Source of the DNA: CAWBRT01 sp963814745
Lineage (GTDB): Bacteria > Acidobacteriota > Terriglobia > Terriglobales > Acidobacteriaceae
NCBI GenBank assembly: GCA_963814745.1
Contig: CAWFEA010000001.1
Location: 186,001 to 250,000, forward strand
Direction of reading: 5' to 3'
DNA: 64,000 nt
Below the pieces are notes generated by a model, which saw only the letters and a list, made by a program, of their open reading frames with translations, did no database searches and was not told the origin of the DNA. The translations under genes were made by a program, and so were the position numbers. Below are positions 46,173 to 54,095 of this stretch, in pieces; positions within the stretch are counted from its first letter, which is position 1; each line of letters starts with the position of its first letter.

Positions 46173-46865
46173 TTAGTGCATCTCTCTTGGCCACATTTGG
46201 CTCTCCATGCGCGCCACCGCGGCCTGCCTTACCACCTGCTGCCCAAGCGCAAGAGCGGCTGTCCTCACCGCGGCCGCCGGTTTTTTCGGAGGCAGTTGCA
46301 GCCGCGCCAGGTTCCCGCGCCGCTCTTCTCCATCATCGGCCCCGGACCCCTCTGCCTCCGCCAAGTACGCCGGATTCCGCAGGCACACCACGCAGTCCGG
46401 CTCCTCCAAGGTCAAAGGCAGCGGCTGAATCAGCTCCGCTACCAGCAGCCTGTAGGACAGCCGGTCCAGTGCCCTGCTATAGCGCCGTTCTATTTGCCGC
46501 CGCGAAAGACCCAGCGATTTCCCCGCTTCCGCCTGCGTTTGATCCAGGAACACCAGCGCGGCAATCGTCTCCAGCGATGCCGGGTCCAGTTTTTCCAGGC
46601 ACCGTTCCATGTCGTGAACAAAGATCACGAAGTCTTCAAAGGTATGCATCCGGGTCGAGGAAACCACTCCCCGAAACACCTCCCCTCCCAGGATCGAAGG
46701 CAGTCGGCCGATCTCCAGCGACAAGCGGAAAAAGCGCCGCAGCATGCGCTCCGTCTGTGCCCTGTACAAGGGAAGCGCTCCCTCCCCGTCGAGAAATTCG
46801 CAGCCCGTTTTTTTCGACCCGCTGCAAGCTCCCTCTCGCGAAGTCTTACCATTCTGGGTCTTCAT
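46173..46865 (-). CDS. Sigma-70 region 4-like phage regulator
   Basis: A 230-residue protein from ATG 46865. A central domain (residues 70-145) starts LEIGRLPSILGGEVFRGVVS and includes the helix-turn-helix block ALVFLDQTQAEAGKSLGLSR followed by RQIERRYSRALDRLSYRLL, typical of sigma-70 region 4. The C-terminal 80 residues have a short EEPDCVVCLRNP motif. It could drive late gene expression. Its ATG overlaps the stop of the zinc-ribbon gene (46862-46865), and a terminator follows it. Confidence 0.65.
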   Translation of the reverse strand: MKTQNGKTSREGACSGSKKTGCEFLDGEGALPLYRAQTERMLRRFFRLSLEIGRLPSILGGEVFRGVVSSTRMHTFEDFVIFVHDMERCLEKLDPASLETIAALVFLDQTQAEAGKSLGLSRRQIERRYSRALDRLSYRLLVAELIQPLPLTLEEPDCVVCLRNPAYLAEAEGSGADDGEERRGNLARLQLPPKKPAAAVRTAALALGQQVVRQAAVARMESQMWPREMH

Positions 46866-47119
46866 GCTGGCAAACCTCCCAGGATCATGGTCGGCTTGCT
46901 GCCGAAACTCGCCAGACCGGCGCTCCGGTTGAACCGATTGCTTTTTTCCCTCCACAGTTTCGTGAGCTGCGTTTCTTCCGCCATGCACCGTTCGCAACGG
47001 CTTTGCAGCTCGCCGTGCTGCCTCGTCCATAGCCCGCCGCAACGCTCACAGTACTTCAGCTCTAGTCTCACAACCTCCAGCTCTACTTTTGTGATTTCCC
47101 CAGTTGCTGTATGAGTCAT
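46862..47119 (-). CDS. Small zinc-ribbon protein
   Basis: An 85-residue protein with two CxxC pairs in YCERCGGLWTRQHGELQSRC and ERCMAEE (residues 23-46), a zinc-ribbon arrangement. It overlaps the sigma-like gene by four bases, so the two are co-translated. The start has GGGGGGAA directly upstream. A role as partner in transcription control is inferred from coupling. Confidence 0.65.
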   Translation of the reverse strand: MTHTATGEITKVELEVVRLELKYCERCGGLWTRQHGELQSRCERCMAEETQLTKLWREKSNRFNRSAGLASFGSKPTMILGGLPA

Positions 47120-47481
47120 TTCCCCCCCATCGATTCGGCCCTGGTTCCAGCAACCAACCTCACGTTTGGCTCAACCTGTTTTTCCGGCTTTATGCCCCAT
47201 TTTTGGATCGCGAGATCCTTTCGACCGAAACGGGTATACCGCACCGCTCTGAAGCCACTGTTTCTGGATTGATTCCCTATTGCATGAGTTCGTGTTTGCC
47301 GATAACCAGCTTGGCGTCTGGTTTCATGTGCTCGTATCTCGCAGGGGTCCCCGATGTTTTGCGTTCCCTCGAGGTGTCTTCCCTCTGCATTGATCGACCG
47401 GCAGCCAGTCGCCGCCGGCTGAACCACCTTTCGCCGGATTCCGCACACCAGCTCTTTTTGGCTAAGGTGCGGTAAGCCCAA
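47116..47481 (-). CDS. Possible regulator upstream of the zinc-ribbon gene, frame uncertain
   Basis: A 121-residue frame whose stop overlaps the next start by four bases (ATGA), which supports its 3' part (KDLAIQKWGIKPEKQVEPNV). The 5' part could also be read in another frame (47277-47510), so a base shift may lie between. No domain is recognised. Confidence 0.3.
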   Translation of the reverse strand: MGLPHLSQKELVCGIRRKVVQPAATGCRSINAEGRHLEGTQNIGDPCEIRAHETRRQAGYRQTRTHAIGNQSRNSGFRAVRYTRFGRKDLAIQKWGIKPEKQVEPNVRLVAGTRAESMGGK

Positions 47482-47712
47482 CCCTGCGGACTACACGAGG
47501 TTGAGCCCATCCGGCCAAGTGGAGTTCAACGTTCACACAATTGAATGACGGAAACTCCCGCCCGGTTCACGTGACCGTCAGCGAACCCGGTCATGCGGGT
47601 CTCGTTTTCGTCATCAGCAACACGTCGTGGGTAAAGAGGGACTCAGGCTATGCAAGACGCGGAAAGTCGGTCAAGCAAAAAATAGCTTTTCGGTCGAGAT
47701 TCATGATTTGTG

Positions 47713-47729
47713 TATAGCTTAAAGCTATA
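47713..47729. promoter_or_regulatory. Operator-like palindrome before the repressor gene
   Basis: TATAGCTT A AAGCTATA is a perfect eight-base inverted repeat with a one-base centre, 16 bases before the repressor start and next to its GGGAGG ribosome site. It is a good candidate for autoregulation and for control of the divergent prophage operon. Confidence 0.6.
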
Positions 47730-47744
47730 ACTCGGGAGGCTCCC

Positions 47745-48461
47745 ATGGACTTCATTGCGCTGCAAGACGCTCTTCGCACGGTAGTTACCGGCAGGATTCG
47801 CTCCGGCCAGTTGACCGGGGTTGCCCTGGCGCAGAAAACCGGCTTTCGCCAGGCCCACATCTCCAACTTTCTCAACCGCCGCCGCGGCCTCAGCATCGAG
47901 GCCATGAATCGCATCCTTGAAGTCCTCGGCCTCACCGTCCTCGACCTCATCGATCCCGCCGAAATTAATCGCCGGGCCACGATTCCTCCATCCCCTGAGG
48001 GCGCTTATATCAGCGTCTTGCAGGCGGAACCGTCGGCCGTCATCGGCCAACCCGTCATCACCCGCGCCTCCGTGCTGGGAATCTGGAAGTTCAGGCAAAG
48101 TTTCCTTCGCCGCCTGCGCTCGGACATGGTCAGCGCACGCCAGGACTGGGTCCGCTTTGTCCTCTTCAAACTCGACGCCGCCAACGGATTGGCCATGCAT
48201 CCGCGCATCAATACCGGCGCCACATTACTCATCGACCGCCACTACAACTCCCTCCGCCCGTACCGGCGCGGCGGCCCCAACCTCTATGCCGTCGCCAAGG
48301 ACGGCGTGTTGTTGATTCGCTATCTCGAGTTGCACAGGGCGCATTTGCTGCTGCGGCCGCACAACCGGCAGTGTCCTCTGGACGCCATCGACATCAGCGC
48401 AAGCAAGTCTTTCGCCGACTTCATTGTCGGCCGTGTTGGTCGCGTCTCCTTCGAGGTCTGA
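47745..48461 (+). CDS. XRE-family phage repressor with S24-like C-terminal domain lacking the catalytic pair
   Basis: A 238-residue protein after GGGAGG. N-terminal helix-turn-helix: GVALAQKTGFRQAHISNFLN (residues 25-44) in an XRE domain. The C-terminal half follows the S24/LexA-fold plan, but where active proteins have G-D-S-M-x-P this one has GLAMHPRINTGATLLIDR (Ala in place of the nucleophile Ser), and the lysine position reads LLIRYLE. It should therefore be unable to self-cleave. It sits at the right end of the prophage, transcribed away from the phage genes, and a palindrome lies in its leader. It is the likely lysogeny repressor. Confidence 0.72.
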   Translation: MDFIALQDALRTVVTGRIRSGQLTGVALAQKTGFRQAHISNFLNRRRGLSIEAMNRILEVLGLTVLDLIDPAEINRRATIPPSPEGAYISVLQAEPSAVIGQPVITRASVLGIWKFRQSFLRRLRSDMVSARQDWVRFVLFKLDAANGLAMHPRINTGATLLIDRHYNSLRPYRRGGPNLYAVAKDGVLLIRYLELHRAHLLLRPHNRQCPLDAIDISASKSFADFIVGRVGRVSFEV

Positions 48462-48472
48462 GGGCTTATCCA

Positions 48473-48619
48473 GGCTGCTGAAAAACTCGTGGAAGTGTCA
48501 TCCTGAGGTCGCGCCGATTTTGCGCGATCGAAGGATCTGCTTTATTTTCACCGTGCGCAAACAGCAGATCCTTCGCTTCGCTCAGGATGACACCCTCAGA
48601 TAAGAGTTTTTCAGCAGCC
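48473..48619. repeat. 147-base palindromic element, family A copy 2
   Basis: Begins GGCTGCTGAAAAACTC and ends with its exact reverse complement. Inner arms carry GTGTCATCCTGAG and GAAGGATCTGCT, again inverted. It is the best-preserved copy of the family seen at 4731, 50965 and 63313, and it lies directly after the repressor gene, in the 387-base gap before the aminotransferase. The rest of the gap holds nothing recognisable. Confidence 0.85.
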
Positions 48620-48848
48620 TTTATCACCGCTTCATCCGCCCGAACACGCCGCCGAATGCTGCATCTTCCAGCAGCTTTTTCCGGCTGGCTTGCGAAAGCT
48701 ACACGCTTCATCGGTAATCAGCCGTTTTGTCCCGATAAGGAACTAGGCTGCCGGCAAGCTGGCTTTTGGAGTCCACCGGCCCGTTCTGGGTCTAAAATAG
48801 ATTCAAGTGCGACAACGTACTGAAATCTTTCGCGCTCTGGAGTCATCG

Positions 48849-50030
48849 ATGGCACTCATGTCGGAAAGCAAAACTGTTGCCCGTTCAGCTTCTTCGGTTC
48901 AGCCTCCCAAAAGGCTGTTGTATGGGCCCGGGCCGTCCCAGGTGGACAATCGCGTCTACAAAGCCATGGCGAAACCGATCGTCGGCCACCTCGATCCCTA
49001 CTTCTTCACCGTCTTCGAAGAAGCGACCAGGATGTTGAAAGTCGTCTTCGGCACCGAGAACCCGCTGACTTTCGCCGTCTCCGGAACCGGCAGCTCCGGC
49101 ATGGAAACCGCCGTCGCCAACTTCGTCGAGCCCGGAACCAAGGTCGCCATCTTTGCCAATGGCTATTTCTGCGACCGCATCACCGAGATGGCGCGCCGCC
49201 AGGGCGGCGAAGTCGTGCGCTTCGAAAAGCCGTGGGGAGAAACCTTCGGCGACGACGAGGCCTCCGAGTTCATTCAGCGTGAGCGCCCGCAGGTGGTGGC
49301 CTACGTCACCGCGGAAACCTCAACCGGCGCCTTCCAGCCCGGCAAGGCGATCTGCGCCGCCGCCCATGCGGTGGACGCCCTGGTCATCGCCGACTGCGTC
49401 ACTTCGCTCGGAGCCATGCCGGTCAACCTCGACGAGACCGGCATCGATATCGCTTACAGTTGCACCCAGAAGGGCCTGAGCTGCACTCCCGGACTGGCGC
49501 CGATTACGGTTTCGCCGCGCGCCTGGGAGCGCCTCAAAGCCCGCAAGGCCAAAGTGCAGAGCTGGTACCTGGATTTGAACCTGTTGAACGAATATTACTT
49601 CCTGACGCCGCACAAGTATCACCACACCGCCTCGGCTACCCTGCTCTATGGCTTCCACCAGGCGCTTTCGCTGATCATGGAAGAGGGAGTCGGGAAGCGC
49701 TGGGAGCGGCATCACCAGGCGCACCTCACGTTTGTCAAGGGCATCGAGGCCATGGGATTGCGTCTGCATGTGGCCGAGGGCAAGCGCATCTGGAACCTCA
49801 ACACGCCTTGCGTGCCCGAAGGCACCGACGACGCCAAGGTCCGCAAGATCCTGCTCGACGAGCAGGGCATCGAGATCGCCGGCGGTTTCGGTCCTCTGGC
49901 GGGCAAAGTCTTCCGCGTCGGCATCATGGGCCCGTTTGCCACCACCGCCAACGTGCGCTCGTTCCTGCGGCACTTCGCCAACGCCCTGGCGGCCAGCGGC
50001 TACCAGAAAGCAAGTGCAGCCGCTCGCTAA
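48849..50030 (+). CDS. Class V aminotransferase (alanine/serine-glyoxylate aminotransferase type)
   Basis: A 393-residue PLP enzyme: RLLYGPGPSQVDNRVYKAMA at the N-terminus, VSGTGSSGMETAVANFVEPG, the cofactor aspartate region LVIADCVTSLGAMPVNLDET, and the PLP lysine in YSCTQKGLSCTPGLAPITVS. Family members transfer amino groups between alanine or serine and glyoxylate or pyruvate. ATG 48849 (MALMSESK) is chosen; the frame opens at 48807. It stands alone, with a hairpin 25 bases after the stop. A second member of the same superfamily is at 52755. Confidence 0.85.
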   Translation: MALMSESKTVARSASSVQPPKRLLYGPGPSQVDNRVYKAMAKPIVGHLDPYFFTVFEEATRMLKVVFGTENPLTFAVSGTGSSGMETAVANFVEPGTKVAIFANGYFCDRITEMARRQGGEVVRFEKPWGETFGDDEASEFIQRERPQVVAYVTAETSTGAFQPGKAICAAAHAVDALVIADCVTSLGAMPVNLDETGIDIAYSCTQKGLSCTPGLAPITVSPRAWERLKARKAKVQSWYLDLNLLNEYYFLTPHKYHHTASATLLYGFHQALSLIMEEGVGKRWERHHQAHLTFVKGIEAMGLRLHVAEGKRIWNLNTPCVPEGTDDAKVRKILLDEQGIEIAGGFGPLAGKVFRVGIMGPFATTANVRSFLRHFANALAASGYQKASAAAR

Positions 50031-50054
50031 ACCCCGTGCGATTTCAACCGCGCC

Positions 50055-50085
50055 TGCCCCATTCAAGCTGAGCTTGGGTGGGGCA
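50055..50085. repeat. Strong hairpin, family B repeat, after the aminotransferase gene
   Basis: TGCCCCATTCAAGCT (50055-50069) pairs with AGCTTGGGTGGGGCA (50071-50085), about 15 base pairs with two G-T pairs. Its left half is repeated exactly at 45981-45994 inside the prophage, and a related hairpin is at 50876. It may end transcription, but there is no T run. Confidence 0.6.
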
Positions 50086-50130
50086 TTCGCTCGCTTTGGG
50101 CTGACAAGTCAGAAAACCTGCTATCAATAG

Positions 50131-50826
50131 CTACTCGGAACGATCTTCCGCGGCATTTGTCGCTTCGGTACCGGCGTCGGTTGCGGCTCCTGTTCGGATG
50201 CTGTGCACATAGCGAAAAGTCCAGATGATGGTTGCCACGACGAGGAGTCCTTGAATGATAGGAGCGAGAAAAAGGAAGAAAGCCGTCGAAAGAACATAGA
50301 CAAAAACGATTCGGACACAGAACTCCGCGAAAAAAACAGCCCCCCACACGGTTGTGATAAGTCGGTGTACAGAACGCACCTGTGGAATTTGCCAACTAGC
50401 ATCGAATTGAGATCTTCGCGACGGGTCGTTCTGCGTCATGAAATATCTTCCGAAGTAAAACATCATCGGACGAGGGAAGACAGGCAGCAGCGATAGCAAG
50501 CAGGCAACTCCGATCGTGCCCGTGAAAAACGATTCGCGAATCAAGAGAAGACGGGGGCTGCCGCCCAATGTAATTGCGACGATGCTGGTGATGATTCCGA
50601 GGAGAACAAGAATAGCAACCGGATCGAGCCGATTGCGGTGGAGCAGATCGAACACACTTTTGGCAATGGGAAAAGACGTTGCGATCAGCAGCGCATAGAA
50701 TTCAGACTGAGAACCAACCTTTTTTGCAAGCAGATAGAGGATGAGAGGGACGGTGGCATTGAGAGCGATATCCACAACTATGCCTTTGACGGGAGCGCGC
50801 GGCGTCACGGATGTGCCAGTCTGCAT
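50131..50826 (-). CDS. VC0807-like membrane protein
   Basis: A 231-residue integral membrane protein with six predicted spans, for example IALNATVPLILYLLAKKVGS, LDPVAILVLLGIITSIVAIT, GTIGVACLLSLLPVFPRPMM and FFLFLAPIIQGLLVVATIIW. The arrangement, including the motif NRLDPVAILVLLG, matches VC0807/intracellular-septation-like proteins. Function is unknown. It is transcribed opposite to the aminotransferase and is flanked by repeats. Confidence 0.65.
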   Translation of the reverse strand: MQTGTSVTPRAPVKGIVVDIALNATVPLILYLLAKKVGSQSEFYALLIATSFPIAKSVFDLLHRNRLDPVAILVLLGIITSIVAITLGGSPRLLLIRESFFTGTIGVACLLSLLPVFPRPMMFYFGRYFMTQNDPSRRSQFDASWQIPQVRSVHRLITTVWGAVFFAEFCVRIVFVYVLSTAFFLFLAPIIQGLLVVATIIWTFRYVHSIRTGAATDAGTEATNAAEDRSE

Positions 50827-50875
50827 TTCAACATTTTTGCGAGAACATGATCGTTTTGCAACTCACGGCTAGGTG

Positions 50876-50908
50876 CCCCACGTTCGCCCGTTGTTGGCTA
50901 ACGTGGGG
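50876..50908. repeat. Hairpin, family B related
   Basis: CCCCACGTT (50876-50884) pairs with AACGTGGGG (50900-50908) around a 15-base loop, in the gap upstream of the VC0807-like gene. Ends resemble the TGCCCCA hairpin at 50055. Confidence 0.5.
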
Positions 50909-50964
50909 TAGTTTCTTTGTTGCCGTTGCATGTTAGGTCCCATCGTTCACCCGCTCAGTTTACG

Positions 50965-51106
50965 GCTGTCATTCTGAGCGACCGAAGGGAGCGAAGAATC
51001 CCCAGAATGCATCTGCGGAAGCGCACTCTAACGATCTCGTCTAAGAACTCCAGCGACGCAGGGCGGGGCAGCTCCCTCGGGATGCTTCGCTGCGCTCACC
51101 ATGACA
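50965..51106. repeat. Imperfect palindromic repeat, family A copy 3
   Basis: Left arm GCTGTCATTCTGAGCG with GCGAAGAATCCCC; right arm GGGATGCTTCGCTGCG and CTCACCATGACATC. It fills most of the gap between serA and the VC0807-like gene, and no gene is seen there. Confidence 0.7.
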
Positions 51107-51138
51107 TCGACACAAAGATTGGTGACACTAACACCCTG

Positions 51139-52758
51139 CTACAGGTAAATCGCCCTGGCGCCCTCCACCGCCGCAACCTTTTCCCGTATCTCTTCCAGCA
51201 CCGCATTCGGCACCGGCGAGTCGCTTTGCACGATCGCCATCGCCCGCCGCGCCAACTGCTGATCGCCCGCGCCGGACGGACGCCCGTCGGCCTCGCGTCC
51301 CAGCGAGAAGCGCGCGATGTTGATGCCATGCTTGCCGAGGATCGTCCCTATGCCGCCGATCACGCCCGGCAGGTCGCGGTTGGAAAAGACCACCAGGTGG
51401 CCTTCCAGCGGCGACTCGATTTCGATGCCGTTGAGCTCGATGATGCGCGGAAACTGCTCGTGAACCACTGTCCCGCGGGCCTGCAAAATCGTGCCGTTGC
51501 CCTTCAGCGAGAGCCGCAGGGCATTGATCTGTCCGGCACTCTCGGCGGCGCTGTATTCGCGGATGCTGATGCCGCGGGTGGCCGCCACCGTGGCGGCGTT
51601 CACGATGTTGACCACCTCCTGCGATCCGCATTGCAGCACTCCGGCCACGGCGGAATCGCGCAGCACGGCGGTTTTCCACTCGCCGACGCCGCCTTCGTAG
51701 CCGACGCGAATCTCCTCCAGGTTGAGATCGGAGTCCATCAACTGCGCCAGCAGCGAGGCCATGCGGCGCGCCAAGTCGAGATACGGACGAAGCTGCGAGT
51801 ATTCGACCTCGGTGAGCGACGGGACGTTGACCGCGTTCTGCACGATGTTGTTCTTCAGATATTCGCGGATCTGCTCGGCCAACTGCACGCCCACCGCGTC
51901 CTGCGCCTCCGCTGTCGAAGCCCCTATGTGCGGCGTCGCGATCACGTTGGGCAACTCCAGCAATGGCGAATTCCTGGGCGGCTCCTCGACAAAGACGTCG
52001 AGCGCCGCGCCGGCCACCTGGCCCGAACGCAATGCTTCGGCGAGCGCGTTCTCGTCAACCAGTTCACCGCGCGCGCAATTGACGATGCGGATGCCCTTCT
52101 TCATCATCGCCAGCGATCCGGGGCAAATCATTCCCTGCGTCTTCGGCGTCAGCCCAAGATGCAGGGTGAGATAGTCGGAGCCCGCATAGAGATCGTCGAG
52201 CGAACACAGCCTGATGCCAAGATCGCGGGCCAGCGCGGGCGAGACGTAAGGATCGTGCGCGCCGACCGTCATGCCCAGGGCCTTGGCGCGCTTGGCCACC
52301 TCGACCCCGATACGCCCGAGGCCGAGGATGCCCAGTTCCTTGCCGCGCAGCTCGGTCCCCTGGAATGTTTTCTTCTCCCATTTACCGGCGCGGGTGGAAG
52401 CGTCGGCGCGCGACAGGTGGCGAGCTAGCGAGATCATCATCCCAATGGCGAGTTCGGCGACGGCCACGGCGTTGGCCCCCGGCGTGTTCATCACCACCAC
52501 CCCGCGGCGGGTGGCGGCTTCGACATCGATGTTGTCAACCCCAACCCCGGCGCGCCCGATCACGCGCACCTTGGGCGCCTTCTCCAGCATGGCTGCGTCG
52601 ACAAAGACGGCGGAGCGCACGACGAGCCCATCGGCGTCCCGCAGGTGCTCCTCCGGAGATTGCCGGTACTGGCCTGGATCGATGACCTGCCAGCCTTTCT
52701 CGCCGGCAAGCAACTGCATCCCGGCCTTGGAAATCGGTTCGGCAATTACGATTTTCAT
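51139..52758 (-). CDS. serA: D-3-phosphoglycerate dehydrogenase SerA
   Basis: First enzyme of serine synthesis (3-phosphoglycerate to 3-phosphohydroxypyruvate, NAD-linked). A 539-residue long-form SerA: RVIGRAGVGVDNIDVEAATR, the dinucleotide loop LGILGLGRIGVEVAKRAKAL, catalytic Arg in IVNCARGELVDENAL, and the histidine in VIATPHIGASTAEAQDAVG. These are followed by the substrate-binding intervening domain and a C-terminal ACT domain (LVVFSNRDLPGVIGGIGTIL). The ACT domain suggests feedback control by serine. Its ATG overlaps the stop of the aminotransferase gene by four bases, so both are co-translated. Confidence 0.93.
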   Translation of the reverse strand: MKIVIAEPISKAGMQLLAGEKGWQVIDPGQYRQSPEEHLRDADGLVVRSAVFVDAAMLEKAPKVRVIGRAGVGVDNIDVEAATRRGVVVMNTPGANAVAVAELAIGMMISLARHLSRADASTRAGKWEKKTFQGTELRGKELGILGLGRIGVEVAKRAKALGMTVGAHDPYVSPALARDLGIRLCSLDDLYAGSDYLTLHLGLTPKTQGMICPGSLAMMKKGIRIVNCARGELVDENALAEALRSGQVAGAALDVFVEEPPRNSPLLELPNVIATPHIGASTAEAQDAVGVQLAEQIREYLKNNIVQNAVNVPSLTEVEYSQLRPYLDLARRMASLLAQLMDSDLNLEEIRVGYEGGVGEWKTAVLRDSAVAGVLQCGSQEVVNIVNAATVAATRGISIREYSAAESAGQINALRLSLKGNGTILQARGTVVHEQFPRIIELNGIEIESPLEGHLVVFSNRDLPGVIGGIGTILGKHGINIARFSLGREADGRPSGAGDQQLARRAMAIVQSDSPVPNAVLEEIREKVAAVEGARAIYL

Positions 52759-54008
52759 TGCTTTCCTCCGCCGCCCGCTTGTGCGGCTCTGCCGGCAATG
52801 CATTCGGAAGCCGCGCGGCCGCAGGCGCACAGCGCCGGACGCCGGCCCGCGCGCCACTCGAAGTCAACCTGCTGCGCCGCCGTCAGACCCGCGCCCAGCG
52901 GAAACTTGCCGGGGCGCATGCGCTCCAGCACCTGCTCCAGTCCGCCGACAATGCCCATGGTGTCGATGTAATCGAGATAACCAAGATGGGAGACGCGGAA
53001 GATTTTTCCCTTCATCTCGTCGCCCTGACCGTCGGAGAGTATGCCGCCGAAGTCGGCCTTGAAGCGTTTGACGATATCGCTGCTGACGACGCCCTCGGGC
53101 GCGAGCACGGCGGTGGCGGCCGCGCTCGGCGCCACCGGCGAAAACAGTTTGAGCCCGAGCGCTTGCACCGCGGCGCGAGTCATGGCGGCGCAGCGTTCGG
53201 CGTTGTCGACCAGCCGGCGACGCCCTCCGGCGACGTCGCCCGCGCCGAGCGTGGCAAAGTAATCGAGAGCGGCGCCCATGGCCGCGATCAGCGCCACCGA
53301 AGGCGTGTACGAGGCTTCGCCTTTGGCGTGCGACTTGCGCTCCTTGCGCAGATCGAAGTAGTAGCGCGGCTGGCTGGTGGTGTCCATACGCTTCCAGGCG
53401 CGCTCGCTGACGGCCAGATAGGCGAGTCCCGGAGGGATCATCAGCGCCTTCTGCGAACCGCCAAGAATGACATCGACCGCATCGGCTTCCAGATGGGTCG
53501 TGCCCAGGCCGGTGATGGCATCGACCACCAGCAGCGCCTCGGTGCCGCGCACCAGCTCCGCCAGCGCCGGGATGCAGTGGCGCGTGCCGGTCGAGGTCTC
53601 GGTGGCCTGCACGAAGACGACGCGCACCTCGGGCGAAAACTGCGCTCGCACCTCGTCGATCGCAACCGTCTGCCCGTAGGGAGCCGAAACCGTGCGCACC
53701 TTGCAGCCGTAAGCTTTCGCCAGGGCCACCCAGCGCTCGCCGAATTTGCCGGCGCTGATCACCAGCACGGTGTCGCCGGGATTGGTGAGATTGGCGACCG
53801 ACGCCTCCATTGCCCCGGTGCCCGACGCGGTCAGGATGACAACATCGTTGGCGGTGCCGATAAAAGCCTGGAGCTGCTTCAGCACCTTCGAAAACATGGC
53901 CCGGAACTCGGCCGTACGGTGATGAATATCGGCCGCCGCCATGGCAAACTGCGAAGCCGGCAGCAAGGGCGTGGGACCGGGGGTGAAAAGACGGGTCTTG
54001 CTAATCAT
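52755..54008 (-). CDS. Class V aminotransferase in the serine operon (phosphoserine or alanine-glyoxylate type)
   Basis: A 417-residue PLP enzyme: LFTPGPTPLLPASQFAMAAA, ILTASGTGAMEASVANLTNP, LLVVDAITGLGTTHLEADAV and the PLP lysine in VILGGSQKALMIPPGLAYLA. It is directly upstream of serA with overlapping stop and start, so it most likely supplies the transamination step of serine synthesis in place of classical SerC; a serine-glyoxylate enzyme is the alternative. The last 30 residues (ACGRAASECIAGRAAQ) are low-complexity and may be an untidy C-terminus. Confidence 0.82.
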   Translation of the reverse strand: MISKTRLFTPGPTPLLPASQFAMAAADIHHRTAEFRAMFSKVLKQLQAFIGTANDVVILTASGTGAMEASVANLTNPGDTVLVISAGKFGERWVALAKAYGCKVRTVSAPYGQTVAIDEVRAQFSPEVRVVFVQATETSTGTRHCIPALAELVRGTEALLVVDAITGLGTTHLEADAVDVILGGSQKALMIPPGLAYLAVSERAWKRMDTTSQPRYYFDLRKERKSHAKGEASYTPSVALIAAMGAALDYFATLGAGDVAGGRRRLVDNAERCAAMTRAAVQALGLKLFSPVAPSAAATAVLAPEGVVSSDIVKRFKADFGGILSDGQGDEMKGKIFRVSHLGYLDYIDTMGIVGGLEQVLERMRPGKFPLGAGLTAAQQVDFEWRAGRRPALCACGRAASECIAGRAAQAGGGGKQ

Positions 54009-54095
54009 CTCTAGCTCCGTTCTGCCCCGACCACCATGGGATTGCTCGGGACCAGACCTGGGGAATGAAGTTTGACTGCCTGCTCAACTGCTGCT

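Larger units (their letters stand above)
25600..48461. mobile_element. Compact prophage, about 23 kb, tailed-phage type without visible integrase
   Basis: A block of phage genes, nearly all on the minus strand, runs from the repressor end (48 kb) to the lysis end (25.6 kb): regulators, fibre, terminase, portal, protease, scaffold, capsid, connectors, tail, hub, holin, endolysin. It is flanked by alr and by an aminotransferase gene. No integrase, recombinase, replication protein, tape measure protein or sheath gene was found. Exact ends and attachment sites are not determined; the limits given are those of the outermost phage-like genes. Confidence 0.8.

Noticed and set aside
50917..52428. 503-codon plus-strand frame opposite serA
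   Set aside because: Opposite-strand shadow of a high-GC gene; the minus strand encodes clear SerA motifs.
52758..54014. 418-codon plus-strand frame opposite the aminotransferase
   Set aside because: Shadow of the aminotransferase gene; no homology or start site.
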